A DNA stretch of 64,000 nt, from NCBI GenBank assembly GCA_030447865.1, contig JAUJOD010000001.1, positions 418,809-482,808 of the forward strand. Direction: 5' to 3'. Below the pieces are notes generated by a model that saw only the letters and a program-made list of their open reading frames with translations, did not search any database and was not told the DNA's origin. This stretch comes from Nocardioidaceae bacterium. Its GTDB lineage: Bacteria > Actinomycetota > Actinomycetes > Propionibacteriales > Nocardioidaceae. The translations under genes and the position numbers were made by a program. The stretch's first letter is position 1. Every line of letters begins with the position of its first letter. Below, piece by piece: positions 40,810 through 50,217 of this stretch.

Positions 40810-41971
40810 GTTCGAGCCCTCTCAACGAGATCATCAGCGCCTCCAGTGCCAGCAGCGGAGAGATTTCGCCCTCAAGCGCCTCTCGGGTGGCGAAGATCTC
40901 GGCCAACCTGCGCGTTGACGTCTCCGCCGACGTGCCGCGCGCCATCGTAGCGACGTCGTGCCGCAGCTCTTCGTTGACCAGCTCCGCCCGTGAGCCGAGC
41001 TGCACCGCGACCACGTCGCGGTAGTAGGAGGCGAGGTCGAGAAGGGAACGGTCGATGGCGTCACGGACGAAACGCTTCGCCCGCTGCTTCTGGTTCTTCT
41101 GCAGTTCCTTGGCGGCCGCAGCGAAGCCGGTGCTCTTGACCCCGCGGGTGCCGGCGCCGTACACGGTCTCCAGGTCGCGCAGCTCCTCAGCGTCGAGCGC
41201 CTCGACCCTGGGCTGGGCTTCCTCGGTCGCGGCCTCCATCAGGTTGGCGGCGCACGTCAGGCACGACCCGAGGTCCTTGAGCTGACCGGGCACGCGCAGC
41301 ACCTCACGGCGGCGGTTGCGGCTCGCCTCGTTCAGCGCCAGCGCCCGCGCCCGCCCGATGTGGCCCTGCGACGCGCGCGCTGCAAAGGCGGCGACCGGGG
41401 CAGGCACGTTGTCGCGTTCGGTCAGGTAAGCGGCAACCGCCGCGGTCGGCGGAGTGCGCAGCACCAGTGAGCGGCAGCGGGACCGGATCGTCGGCGCGAC
41501 GTCTTCGACGGTTGGCGCGCACAGCAGCCAGACGGTGCGCGGAGGTGGTTCCTCGATGCTCTTGAGCAGCGCGTCAGTCGCCGAGTCGGTAAGCCGGTCG
41601 GCGTCCTCGACGATCATCAGCTGCCACCGGTTGCCGGCCGGCGCGAGGGCGGCATGTCTGACCAGTTCGCGGATGGCGTCGACCCTGATCACCGGCTGGT
41701 CGGTGACCACTCGGGTGACGTCGGCATGCGAGCCGGCGAGCGCGGTTCGGCAGGCCAGACAGCTACCGCAGCCGCCCTGTTCGCATAGCAGCGCTGCGGC
41801 GAACGCTCTGGCGGCGTTGGACCGCCCGGACCCGGGAGGGCCGGTGAACAACCAGGCGTGCGTCATGCCGGCGGTCAGCTCACCGTGCAGTGCGGCGTCG
41901 GCAGCCGTCACCGAGGCCTGCAGGCTGTCGACGACGTCAGCCTGGCCGACGAGGTCGTGCCAGACGGTCAT
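40802..41971 (-). CDS. holB: DNA polymerase III delta' subunit
   Basis: 389 residues. Clamp-loader AAA+ subunit with a P-loop-like GPPGSGRSNAARAFA (about 43-57). It has the four-cysteine zinc module CEQGGCGSCLACRTALAGSH, sensor-type segments LMIVEDADRLTDSATDALLK and IEEPPPRTVWLLC, and the SRC motif (RSRCRSLVL). The start overlaps the tmk fusion stop by ATGA, and its end overlaps the DUF4190 gene. Order topA, tmk, holB is conserved in many actinobacteria. Confidence 0.92.
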   Translation of the reverse strand: MTVWHDLVGQADVVDSLQASVTAADAALHGELTAGMTHAWLFTGPPGSGRSNAARAFAAALLCEQGGCGSCLACRTALAGSHADVTRVVTDQPVIRVDAIRELVRHAALAPAGNRWQLMIVEDADRLTDSATDALLKSIEEPPPRTVWLLCAPTVEDVAPTIRSRCRSLVLRTPPTAAVAAYLTERDNVPAPVAAFAARASQGHIGRARALALNEASRNRRREVLRVPGQLKDLGSCLTCAANLMEAATEEAQPRVEALDAEELRDLETVYGAGTRGVKSTGFAAAAKELQKNQKQRAKRFVRDAIDRSLLDLASYYRDVVAVQLGSRAELVNEELRHDVATMARGTSAETSTRRLAEIFATREALEGEISPLLALEALMISLRGLEHE

Positions 41972-43974
41972 ACGTCGGCCGCCTGGTGCCGCTCTGCCTG
42001 CTCGAGAAACGGCTGCAGCCGTTCGCGCACGAGTACGGCGATCTCGTCGCGCGGCTGGTTGCCGTCGACGACCAGATAGTGCTCCGGGTGCCGCTGGCCC
42101 AGCGCGAGGAACGCAGCGCCGATCCGCTGGTGAAAGTCGACAGGCTCTGCCTCCAGCCGGTCACGGCCATCGAACCGGCCATGCGCGACCAACGGGTCGA
42201 CGTCGATCAGCACGGTCAGTTGCGGCCGCAGGCCTCCGGTCGCCCACCGGGCGAGCTGCTCAACCTCTCGGCTACGCAGAGCGCGCCCGGCCCCTTGGTA
42301 GGCGAGGAACGAGTCGACGTACCGGTCGGTGATGACGACGGCGCCACGCCGCAACGCCGGGTTGACGAGCTTCTCGACGTGCTCGGCCTTGTCGGCGGCG
42401 TAGAGCAGCGCCTCGGCGCGGGCGTCGAGCGCGCCGGTGCCGGGATCGAGCAGGATCTGCCGCAGTCGCTGCCCGACAGGGGAGTCACCCGGCTCGTGGG
42501 TCAGTACGACGTCGTACCCCTCGCGGGTGAGCGCCGTGCCGAGCAGCCGGGCCTGGGTCGACTTGCCCACGCCCTCGCCGCCCTCGAAGGCGACGAAGAC
42601 GCCCCGGTCGGCGTAGACGTCGTGCGATCGATTCACGGAGTGCCTCAGCTCGCTGCGGATCGAGGTGCCGGGTAGGTCGTTCATCGCATGGTAGGCAACG
42701 AGTCCGACAGCGACCATTGCCACGGCAGCGCCGAGCATGGTGATCGCGGCGCCGTTGTAGTCGAGCACCGCGTCGTCGTTGAGCCGCCAGCTGTGTTCAC
42801 CGATGATCCCGGCGAGCAACGGTGCGAGCGCCAGCGATAGCGCCAGGGCGAGGCGGATCATCGTCTGCACGAAGGCGAAGGTGCGCCCGCGCAGCGCGTC
42901 CTCGACCTCCAGCCCGAGCAGGGTGTAGCCGGTGATCCAGGCGGTGCCGGCGAAGAACCCCAGCACCACCGCGAGTATCGACACCACGACGAGGTTGGCG
43001 ATCACCGCGATGCCGGCCAACACGACTCCGACGCTGACCAGACACAACCCGAACAACCGCCGCCTCGACACAGTGGGCAACAACCGCGGGCCTCGCCACA
43101 TGCCCAGCGCCAGCCCGCCGAAGACAGCCGCGAACAGCAGGCCGTAGCCAGGGTCACCGCCGCCCAGGTCGGCGACGTACACCCTGGCGAGGCCGACGAC
43201 GACGCCACCAGCGGCGAACGCGCCAGTGATGCCAAGGACAAGGCCGCGGATCACCGGAGTGCGGAAGGCGTACGTCCAGCCCTCCCGGATCACCCGCCAT
43301 ACCCCCTGCCGCTGCTCCGGAGCGAGGGCTGGCCCGGCGGGTATCTCGCGCAGCGTCGCGATGATGAGCCCGGACACCACGAACGACGCTGCGTTGAACC
43401 ACAGTGCCAGATCGACCGGGTCGTCCAGCCAGCCAAGCGACGAGTGCAGTCCCTTCGAGCCCAGCGACAGCACGATGAAGAGGCCGGCTGCGGGGAGAGC
43501 GGAACCGTACGTCGTCGCGATCGAGACCTGGTTGGCGGCCTCCAGCCGATCCCGCGGTACCAGGTTGGGCACGGTGGCATCCTTTGCCGGGAGCCAGAGC
43601 AAGGTGATCGCCTCGATGATGACCGTCGCGATCATGACCCACGTCAGGGTGTGCACGATCGGGATCGACGCGAACACGGCTCCTCGGGCGACGTCGCCAA
43701 CGACGAGGGTCCAGCGCCGATCCAGCCGGTCAGCCACATAGCCCGCGAGCGGTCCTAGCAGCGCAGCGGGTAGTACGCGCAGGAACAGCACACCGGCGAT
43801 GGCGAAGTTCTGCTTGGCGTAGCTGTCAGGAGCGAGCTCGCTCGCCATCGCGGTCAGCGCCAGCAGGCCCAGCCAGTCACCCAGGCTCGACAACCCCAGG
43901 CCAACCCAGAGCCAGCGAAACGCCCTAATGCCCAGCACTCCCCCCGCTGGGCGTCGGGCGGAGGCGGCGCTCAC
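41968..43974 (-). CDS. tmk: MFS-type membrane domain fused to thymidylate kinase
   Basis: 668 residues. Residues 1 to about 430 form a major-facilitator-like domain with about 12 transmembrane helices (GLGLSSLGDWLGLLALT, YVADRLDRRWTLVVGD between helices 2 and 3). Residues 455-668 are a complete dTMP kinase: P-loop FVAFEGGEGVGKST, LTHEPGDSPVGQRLRQI, the DR motif ITDRYVDSFLAYQGAGR. The kinase makes dTDP for DNA synthesis. No stop or ribosome site separates the parts, so it is a true fusion tethering tmk to the membrane. It starts at GTG overlapping the topA stop. Confidence 0.9.
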   Translation of the reverse strand: MSAASARRPAGGVLGIRAFRWLWVGLGLSSLGDWLGLLALTAMASELAPDSYAKQNFAIAGVLFLRVLPAALLGPLAGYVADRLDRRWTLVVGDVARGAVFASIPIVHTLTWVMIATVIIEAITLLWLPAKDATVPNLVPRDRLEAANQVSIATTYGSALPAAGLFIVLSLGSKGLHSSLGWLDDPVDLALWFNAASFVVSGLIIATLREIPAGPALAPEQRQGVWRVIREGWTYAFRTPVIRGLVLGITGAFAAGGVVVGLARVYVADLGGGDPGYGLLFAAVFGGLALGMWRGPRLLPTVSRRRLFGLCLVSVGVVLAGIAVIANLVVVSILAVVLGFFAGTAWITGYTLLGLEVEDALRGRTFAFVQTMIRLALALSLALAPLLAGIIGEHSWRLNDDAVLDYNGAAITMLGAAVAMVAVGLVAYHAMNDLPGTSIRSELRHSVNRSHDVYADRGVFVAFEGGEGVGKSTQARLLGTALTREGYDVVLTHEPGDSPVGQRLRQILLDPGTGALDARAEALLYAADKAEHVEKLVNPALRRGAVVITDRYVDSFLAYQGAGRALRSREVEQLARWATGGLRPQLTVLIDVDPLVAHGRFDGRDRLEAEPVDFHQRIGAAFLALGQRHPEHYLVVDGNQPRDEIAVLVRERLQPFLEQAERHQAADV

Positions 43975-46643
43975 GGGCTCTTTGCCGCGCTCTTCTTCGT
44001 GGCCGCTCGCGAGGTCACGCGCTTCTTCGCCGCGGGCTTCTTGGCCGCGCTCGGCTTCGTCGTACGGCGACTCGGCGCCGGCCCCTTGGCCCGCTTCTCG
44101 GCCAGCAGCTCAACCGCCCGGTCCAGCGTTATCGACTCCACGTCGTCGCCCCGGCGCAGGGTGGCGTTGAACTCCCCGTCGGTCACGTATGGGCCGAACC
44201 GACCGTTCTTCACCACGACCGGCTTTGCGGTGTTGGGATCCTCGCCGAGCTCGCGCAGCGGAGCAGCGGCGGTGCGCCGACCACGCGTCTTGGGCTGGCG
44301 CAGCAGCGCGACAGCCTCGTCAAGCGTCACCGTGAAGAGCTGCTCTTCGGTCTCGAGTGAGCGCGACTCCTTGCCCCGGCGAATGTAGGGCCCATAACGG
44401 CCGTTGGTGGCCTCGATGGTCTCGCCCGTCTCGGGGTCGCTGCCCAGGGCCCTTGGCAGCGTCAGCAGCCGCACCGCGTCGTCGAGGGTGACCGTGTCGA
44501 GCGACATCGACGAGAACAGCGACGAGGTGCGGGGTTTCGCGCTGGTAGGCGCGTCGTCGAGCACCTCGGTGACATAGGGGCCGTAGCGGCCGTTCTTCGC
44601 TACCACGGTGTGACCGGTGGCGGGATCGGTGCCGAGCAGCTTCTCGGCACCGGCGGGGTTGGCCAGCAGCTCCTTGGCCACCTCGGCGGTCAGCTCATCG
44701 GGTGGCAGGTCCTCAGGGATGTTGGCGCGCTCGCCGGCAGCCGACTCGACGTACGGCCCGTAGCGGCCCACGCGCACCACGACCCCGTCACCGATCTCGA
44801 ACGTCGACAGCTCGCGGGCGTCGATCTCGCCGAGCTCGCTCACCATCGCCTTGAGACCTTGGAGCTCCCCCGACCCGAAATAGAACTCGGCAAGCTCGTC
44901 GGTTGCGTTGCGCTGGCCGGTGGCGACGTCGTCGAGAACGTCCTCCATGCCGGCCGTGAAGTTGTAGTCGATCAGCCGGGTGAAGTGCCGCTCCAGCAGC
45001 CGCACCACGGCGAACGCCAGCCAGGCAGGGACGAGCGCACTGCCCTTCTTGTAGACGTACCCCCGGCCCAGGATCGTGCCGATGATCGACGCGTACGTCG
45101 ACGGGCGACCGATCTCGCGCTCCTCGAGCTCGCGGATCAGCGTGGCCTCGGTGTAGCGCGCCGGCGGTCGGGTCTCGTGCGCGGCCGGGCTGAGCTCAGC
45201 AACGGTGACCACCTCACCGGCGGCCAACTCGGGCAACCGCGTCTCGCGGTCGTCGCGTTCGCTGTCCGGGTCGTCGGCGCCCTCGACGTACGCCTTCAAG
45301 AAGCCGTGGAAGGTGATCACCCGGCCGCTGGCGGAGAACTCGCACTCCTCACGGGAGCTGGCCGTGGCGGCGATGCGCACCGACACCGAGCGACCCTCGG
45401 CGTCCTTCATCTGCGAGGCCACCGTGCGCATCCAGATCAGCTCGTAGAGCCGGAACTCGTCGCCGGTAAGCCCGGTCTGGCCGGGGGTGCGGAAGTGCTC
45501 GCCCGCCGGGCGGATCGCCTCGTGCGCCTCTTGGGCGTTCTTCACCTTGCTCTGGTAGGTGCGCGGAGCCGACGGCAGATAGTCGCGGCCGAACAGGTCG
45601 GCCACCTGCGCTCGGGCGGCGGCGATAGCGCCCTCCGACAGCGTGATCGAGTCGGTGCGCATATACGTGATGAAGCCGTTCTCATACAGCCGCTGCGCGA
45701 CCTGCATCGTGCGGGCGGCGCCGTAGCCGAGCTTGCGTGACGCCTCCTGTTGCAGCGTCGTGGTGCGGAAGGGGGCGTACGGCGACCGGCGGTACGGCTT
45801 GCTGTCGACCGACCTGACCTCGAACCGGCTGCCGCGCACGGCGGCGGTGAGCTCTGTCGCTCGCTGCTCGTCAAGCTGTACGACGTCCGCACCTGCCCGC
45901 AGCTGACCCTGGGCGGTGAAGTCGCGCCCCTGGGCAACCCGGTGCCCCCCCACCCCAGTCAGCTTGGCGGGGAAAGTGCGTGGCGTCTTGCCCTCACCGG
46001 CGTCGAAGACCGCGTCGATGTCCCAGTAGGCCGCGGCCCGGAAGGCGAGCCGCTCCCGCTCCCGGTCGACGACCAACCGGGTGGCCACCGACTGCACCCG
46101 GCCGGCCGACAGGCCGCTCATCACCTTCTTCCACAGCACGGGCGACACCTCGTAGCCGTAGAGCCGGTCGAGGATCCGGCGGGTCTCCTGGGCCTCCACC
46201 AGGTCGCTGTCGATGTCGCGGGGGTTGGCGACCGCGTCGGCGATCGCCTGCGGGGTGATCTCGTGGAACACCATCCGGCGTACTGGCACTTTTGGCTTGA
46301 GCTCGTCGAGCAGGTGCCAGGCGATCGCTTCGCCCTCGCGGTCCTCGTCGGTCGCGAGGTAGAGCTCACCGGCGTCCTTGAGCAGCGACTTCAGCTTGGT
46401 GATCTGTGGCTTCTTGTCCTTCGGCACGACGTAGACGGGGGCGAAGCCGGCGTCGACGTTCACCCCGAGCCGACCCCATGGCTCACCCTTGTACTTGGCC
46501 GGCACCTCGCTGGCGTTGTTGGGCAGGTCGCGGATGTGGCCGACCGAGGACTCCACGACGTACCCGCGGCCCAAGAAGCCCGATATCGTCCGCGCCTTCG
46601 CGGGCGACTCGACGATGACGAGCTTGTGTCCTGCTTTGGCCAC
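43971..46643 (-). CDS. topA: DNA topoisomerase I
   Basis: 890 residues from GTG 46643 (MAKAGHKLVIVESPAKARTI). TOPRIM acidic residues are in VIVESPAKA and YLATDEDREGEAIAWHL. The nucleophile Tyr is in GFITYMRTDSITLSEGA. The C-terminal half has repeated topoisomerase modules (NGRYGPYV recurring) but lacks zinc-ribbon cysteines, as usual in actinobacteria. It ends with a Lys/Ala tail (KPSAAKKPAAKKRVTS). It relaxes negative supercoils. The open frame continues to 46736 but the upstream residues are not family-like. First gene of the topA, tmk, holB, DUF4190 series. Confidence 0.96.
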   Translation of the reverse strand: MAKAGHKLVIVESPAKARTISGFLGRGYVVESSVGHIRDLPNNASEVPAKYKGEPWGRLGVNVDAGFAPVYVVPKDKKPQITKLKSLLKDAGELYLATDEDREGEAIAWHLLDELKPKVPVRRMVFHEITPQAIADAVANPRDIDSDLVEAQETRRILDRLYGYEVSPVLWKKVMSGLSAGRVQSVATRLVVDRERERLAFRAAAYWDIDAVFDAGEGKTPRTFPAKLTGVGGHRVAQGRDFTAQGQLRAGADVVQLDEQRATELTAAVRGSRFEVRSVDSKPYRRSPYAPFRTTTLQQEASRKLGYGAARTMQVAQRLYENGFITYMRTDSITLSEGAIAAARAQVADLFGRDYLPSAPRTYQSKVKNAQEAHEAIRPAGEHFRTPGQTGLTGDEFRLYELIWMRTVASQMKDAEGRSVSVRIAATASSREECEFSASGRVITFHGFLKAYVEGADDPDSERDDRETRLPELAAGEVVTVAELSPAAHETRPPARYTEATLIRELEEREIGRPSTYASIIGTILGRGYVYKKGSALVPAWLAFAVVRLLERHFTRLIDYNFTAGMEDVLDDVATGQRNATDELAEFYFGSGELQGLKAMVSELGEIDARELSTFEIGDGVVVRVGRYGPYVESAAGERANIPEDLPPDELTAEVAKELLANPAGAEKLLGTDPATGHTVVAKNGRYGPYVTEVLDDAPTSAKPRTSSLFSSMSLDTVTLDDAVRLLTLPRALGSDPETGETIEATNGRYGPYIRRGKESRSLETEEQLFTVTLDEAVALLRQPKTRGRRTAAAPLRELGEDPNTAKPVVVKNGRFGPYVTDGEFNATLRRGDDVESITLDRAVELLAEKRAKGPAPSRRTTKPSAAKKPAAKKRVTSRAATKKSAAKSP

Positions 46644-46792
46644 GTGCGATGTGCTCCACTCCTGGTACGTCCGTTGTTTCGCAACGGTGTCGGCAGCACA
46701 CGGTAACGCGGTCAGCGCCTCTGGGCCACGCAGCACTCCACAGCCCGCGCACGCGCATACACCACGCTGGTCTCGCGGCAGGTGAACAAAGG

Positions 46793-48994
46793 TCAGCTGC
46801 TGGTGACACTTTCTTTACCTGCGACGGCGCCTTCGCTAGTGGTGGGGTCCCCGCCAGGGGCGGCGGCCCCGCTAGGGGTGTACTCCTCGCTAGGGGAGGC
46901 GTCCTTCTTCATGGACTCCTCGAACGTCTGGTGCCACGTCTTCGGCGCAGCCAGCTCGGGCAGGGCGGCCTTGTACTGCTCGGCCAGCTCGGGCCACTCC
47001 TTCGCCAGCCGGGTGTGGATGGCGATGGACCGGCGCAGCAGGTCGCGGAACTGCTCCGGGTGCCGCTTGTACCATGACGCCGCCGTACCGTCGGCTGACG
47101 AGACGAGCGCCGAGTCGAACTGCGACAGCAGCCACCACTTGAGGTCGACGTGGGCGACGCTCGCCTCGGGGTTGCGCTTGGCCAGCTCGCGCACGGGCAG
47201 CACCTGACGCGCCGCGCCGACCGCCATCGTCTTGGCCCGGCCAAGTCTGCCTCTGGGCGCCGTCGGCTCCTTGCCCTTGCGCGGCGGCTTGCGGCGGCGC
47301 GCCTTCGGGAACTTGTCGAGGTCGGTCTCCGACGTCGAGTCGTCGTACCGCTTGCGAAGCTCGCGCAGTTCGGGCAGCCGCTTCAGCACATCGCGATGCA
47401 TGCGCTGCGGGCCCTCGAGGATGTCCTCGATCGCCATCAGGCCCATCTCGGCGGGTCCGTACTGCATCGACAACAGGTGCTTGACCTGGGTCTCGAAGCT
47501 CTCGCGGATGAGCCGACCGCCGCGCTCGTACGGCGAGTGGAGCAGCGCCGCGATGATGCGGTTACGCCGGTGGAAGTACGCCTGCCAGTCGATGGTGTCG
47601 TCCTTCTCATGCCACGGCACGTGCCAGACGGCGACGCCAGGAAGGGTGACGGTGGGGTAGCCCGCCTCGGCGGCCCGCAGACCGAACTCGGCGTCGTCCC
47701 ACTTGATGAACATCGGCACCGACAGGCCGAGCTCGCGGACCACCTGGGTCGGGATCAGACACATCCACCAGCCGTTGTAGTCCACGTCGATGCGGCGGTG
47801 CAGCCAGTGGGTCGATCGAAGCGAGTGGCGGGCGAAGTTGTGACCGTGCACCGTGTGGGGGGCAGCGCCCCAGAACCACCGGTACTTCGCGACGGTCTCA
47901 CCGAAGGCGTGCAGCACCGACCGGTCGTACAGGCTGAACATCTGGCCACCGACAAGCGTCGGTCGCTTCGCGAGGTCGGCGAACGCCACCGCACGCAAGA
48001 TGCCCTCGGGCTCGCACACGACGTCGTCGTCGAGCAGCAGCACGTAGTCGGCGTCGCCCTTGGCGGTGACCTCGTCCATCGACCGGGAGAACCCGCCCGA
48101 GCCGCCGAGGTTTCCCTGCTCGATGACTCGCAGCTTCGCTCCGAGGGATGCGGCCGCTTGCGGATACAGCTCGTGGTCGGTGACCTTCTGAGTGCCTTGG
48201 TCGACGACGAGGATCTGGTCGATGATCGCGAGTACGGCGGGCTGCTCGGCCAGCTTGAGGAGCTGGTCGACACAGAACTGCTGCCGGTTGACCGTCGTGA
48301 TCCCGATCGACAGCGTTCCTGAGGTCGTCTTGTCGGTCTCGACCGCCCAGACCGCGTCCTGCAGCGTCATCGCCTCGTCGCCGGCCTCGATATCGAACCA
48401 GTACCAGCCCCCGTCGATGAAGGGCTTCAGCGACAGCTCGAACTCGATCGTGCTGAGCCCTGACGAGTTGACGACCGCGGAGTCGGCGCGCTGAACGTGA
48501 CCCTTGGCTGTCGACCGGTAGACGATGATGGTCCCCTGACCCGACACCCTCATCACCAGCCGCACCGACTCAGCCGTCGTCCATCGACGCCAGTAGCTGG
48601 CGGGGAACGCGTTGAAGTAGGTGCCGAAGGTGAGCCGCCGCTCGGACTTGACGGTCGCCCCCGTGTTGCCGGTGATCGAGCCGAAGCCACCCATGGCTTC
48701 AGCCGGGTCGTTGGTCTCGGCTCCGGGGGTGGACGACGAGACATCGGTGGCGTCAGCGGCGTCCTCTGCTCCTGACTGTCGCGACGTGCTCTCGCCGGCG
48801 CTGAAGCTCGACACTCCGCTGATGTACAGCGGGCGGATGTCGAGCTCCTGGTCGGCGCGCATGATCGTGCGCTGCACGATCCGCAGCGTCAGGTCAGCGG
48901 AACGCGAGCCGTCATCGAGTTCCTCCCGACCCGGGGTATGACCGGAAGTAGGAGCGGTGGTGGACTCGGCCGTTGGCTCGGCGGTGTAGGTCAA
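46793..48994 (-). CDS. glfT2: Galactofuranosyltransferase GlfT2-like
   Basis: 733 residues. An N-terminal beta-sandwich (FGTYFNAFPASYWRRWTTAE, GWYWFDIEAGDEA) precedes a GT-A domain. That domain has SIGITTVNRQQFCVDQL, the metal-binding DDD in YVLLLDDDVVCEP, the acceptor region WDDAEFGLRAAEAGYPTVTL, and HVPWHEKDD. These match GlfT2 of mycobacteria (about 637 residues), which polymerises the galactan of arabinogalactan from UDP-galactofuranose at the membrane. The extra length is a low-complexity N-terminal insert (about 60-105) and a Ser/Gly-rich tail. It is divergent from the sulfotransferase cluster. Confidence 0.88.
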   Translation of the reverse strand: MTYTAEPTAESTTAPTSGHTPGREELDDGSRSADLTLRIVQRTIMRADQELDIRPLYISGVSSFSAGESTSRQSGAEDAADATDVSSSTPGAETNDPAEAMGGFGSITGNTGATVKSERRLTFGTYFNAFPASYWRRWTTAESVRLVMRVSGQGTIIVYRSTAKGHVQRADSAVVNSSGLSTIEFELSLKPFIDGGWYWFDIEAGDEAMTLQDAVWAVETDKTTSGTLSIGITTVNRQQFCVDQLLKLAEQPAVLAIIDQILVVDQGTQKVTDHELYPQAAASLGAKLRVIEQGNLGGSGGFSRSMDEVTAKGDADYVLLLDDDVVCEPEGILRAVAFADLAKRPTLVGGQMFSLYDRSVLHAFGETVAKYRWFWGAAPHTVHGHNFARHSLRSTHWLHRRIDVDYNGWWMCLIPTQVVRELGLSVPMFIKWDDAEFGLRAAEAGYPTVTLPGVAVWHVPWHEKDDTIDWQAYFHRRNRIIAALLHSPYERGGRLIRESFETQVKHLLSMQYGPAEMGLMAIEDILEGPQRMHRDVLKRLPELRELRKRYDDSTSETDLDKFPKARRRKPPRKGKEPTAPRGRLGRAKTMAVGAARQVLPVRELAKRNPEASVAHVDLKWWLLSQFDSALVSSADGTAASWYKRHPEQFRDLLRRSIAIHTRLAKEWPELAEQYKAALPELAAPKTWHQTFEESMKKDASPSEEYTPSGAAAPGGDPTTSEGAVAGKESVTSS

Positions 48995-49089
48995 GGTGGG
49001 TCCTCAAGAAGGGGGTGACGGCATCCTCACGGTACCAGCCGGGGCCTCGGTGGCCGCTGCGGCGACGCCGCCGGCCCTACGATGAGCAG

Positions 49090-50217
49090 GTGTCCCGGCG
49101 TGCTCCGACTGTCTACCTGCACATCGGTCCGCCGAAGACAGGCACCACGTATCTCCAGGACATCGTGTGGCGCAACCGGGACACCATGCGGGCCCGGGAC
49201 CTCGCGTTTCCGGGCCGCCCCGGCGAGCACTTCCATGCCGCGTTGGACCTGCGCGGCATCACGTTCGGCGGCCACCACAACCCCGCGGTCGCCGGCGCCT
49301 GGCCCCGCCTGGCCAGCAAGGCGCTCATCAGCTCGACCAGCAAGGCGCTGATCTCACACGAGATCCTGGCCGGGGCCACACCTGCGCAGATCGAGCAGGC
49401 GGTGGCGTCGTTACAGCCGGCGACCGTGCACGTGGTGTACGGCGCGCGCGATCTCGCGCGGCAGCTGCCCGCGGTGTGGCAGGAGTCGCTGAAGAACCGG
49501 CGCAGCCGCAGCTACGAGTCATTCCTGTCCAAGGCACTGAGGGCCCGGCCCTCCGACGATGAGCCCACCGGCTTCTGGCGGGCGCAAGACCCGGTGGCGA
49601 CGCTCAGCCGGTGGGCGGCGGCTCTCCCGCCCGAGAACATCCACGTGATGACGCTGCCGCAAGCGGGTGCCCCGGCAACCGTCCTGTGGGAACGGTTCTG
49701 CGCGTCGTTGGGCGTCGACCCCGCCGGGGTCGACCTCACCGTCGCCCGGGTCAACGGGTCGCTGCGCGCCGAGGACGCCGAGGTGCTGCGCCGGCTCAAC
49801 CGGGCCCTACCTGACGACCTGTCCTGGCCGGCGTACGAGCGGCAGGTCAAGCGGCGCTTCAACGCCCGGGCCAACGCCGCCGTCGCCGGTAGCCGGCTGA
49901 CCGTCCCCGACCGCCACCGCGAGGTGGTCGAGCAGCGGGCGGTCGAGCTGAGAGACGGCCTGGCAGCGGCTGGCTACGACGTCGTCGGTGACCTCGACGA
50001 CCTGCTGCCGGCTGCGTCGTCCTTCGGTACGCCGACCGAGGTCCCACCCGATAAGGTTACCGATGCCGCTGTCGACATGTTGGCCGCTGTGCTGGCCGAG
50101 CCAGACCGACGCGGGCGGCGCGGCGACGGCACCGGCACCGGCAGCGGCGGCGGCGGCACGGATCGGGCCAGAGCGCTGCTGGCACGGCTGCGACCAGGGC
50201 GAGGAGGCACCCCATGA
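49090..50217 (+). CDS. PAPS-type sulfotransferase-like protein 1
   Basis: 375 residues from GTG 49090. The 5'-phosphosulfate loop is VYLHIGPPKTGTTYLQ (about 8-23). The 3'-phosphate segment is HVVYGARDLARQLPAVWQE (about 115-133), followed by FWRAQDPVATLSRW and a conserved C-terminal GYDVVGDLDDLLP. The last 50 residues are disordered and Gly-rich. The frame upstream to 48973 is not family-like. It overlaps the next gene by 4 bp and is divergent from glfT2 (95 bp apart). The acceptor is unknown; a cell-envelope glycan is a reasonable guess. Confidence 0.78.
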   Translation: MSRRAPTVYLHIGPPKTGTTYLQDIVWRNRDTMRARDLAFPGRPGEHFHAALDLRGITFGGHHNPAVAGAWPRLASKALISSTSKALISHEILAGATPAQIEQAVASLQPATVHVVYGARDLARQLPAVWQESLKNRRSRSYESFLSKALRARPSDDEPTGFWRAQDPVATLSRWAAALPPENIHVMTLPQAGAPATVLWERFCASLGVDPAGVDLTVARVNGSLRAEDAEVLRRLNRALPDDLSWPAYERQVKRRFNARANAAVAGSRLTVPDRHREVVEQRAVELRDGLAAAGYDVVGDLDDLLPAASSFGTPTEVPPDKVTDAAVDMLAAVLAEPDRRGRRGDGTGTGSGGGGTDRARALLARLRPGRGGTP

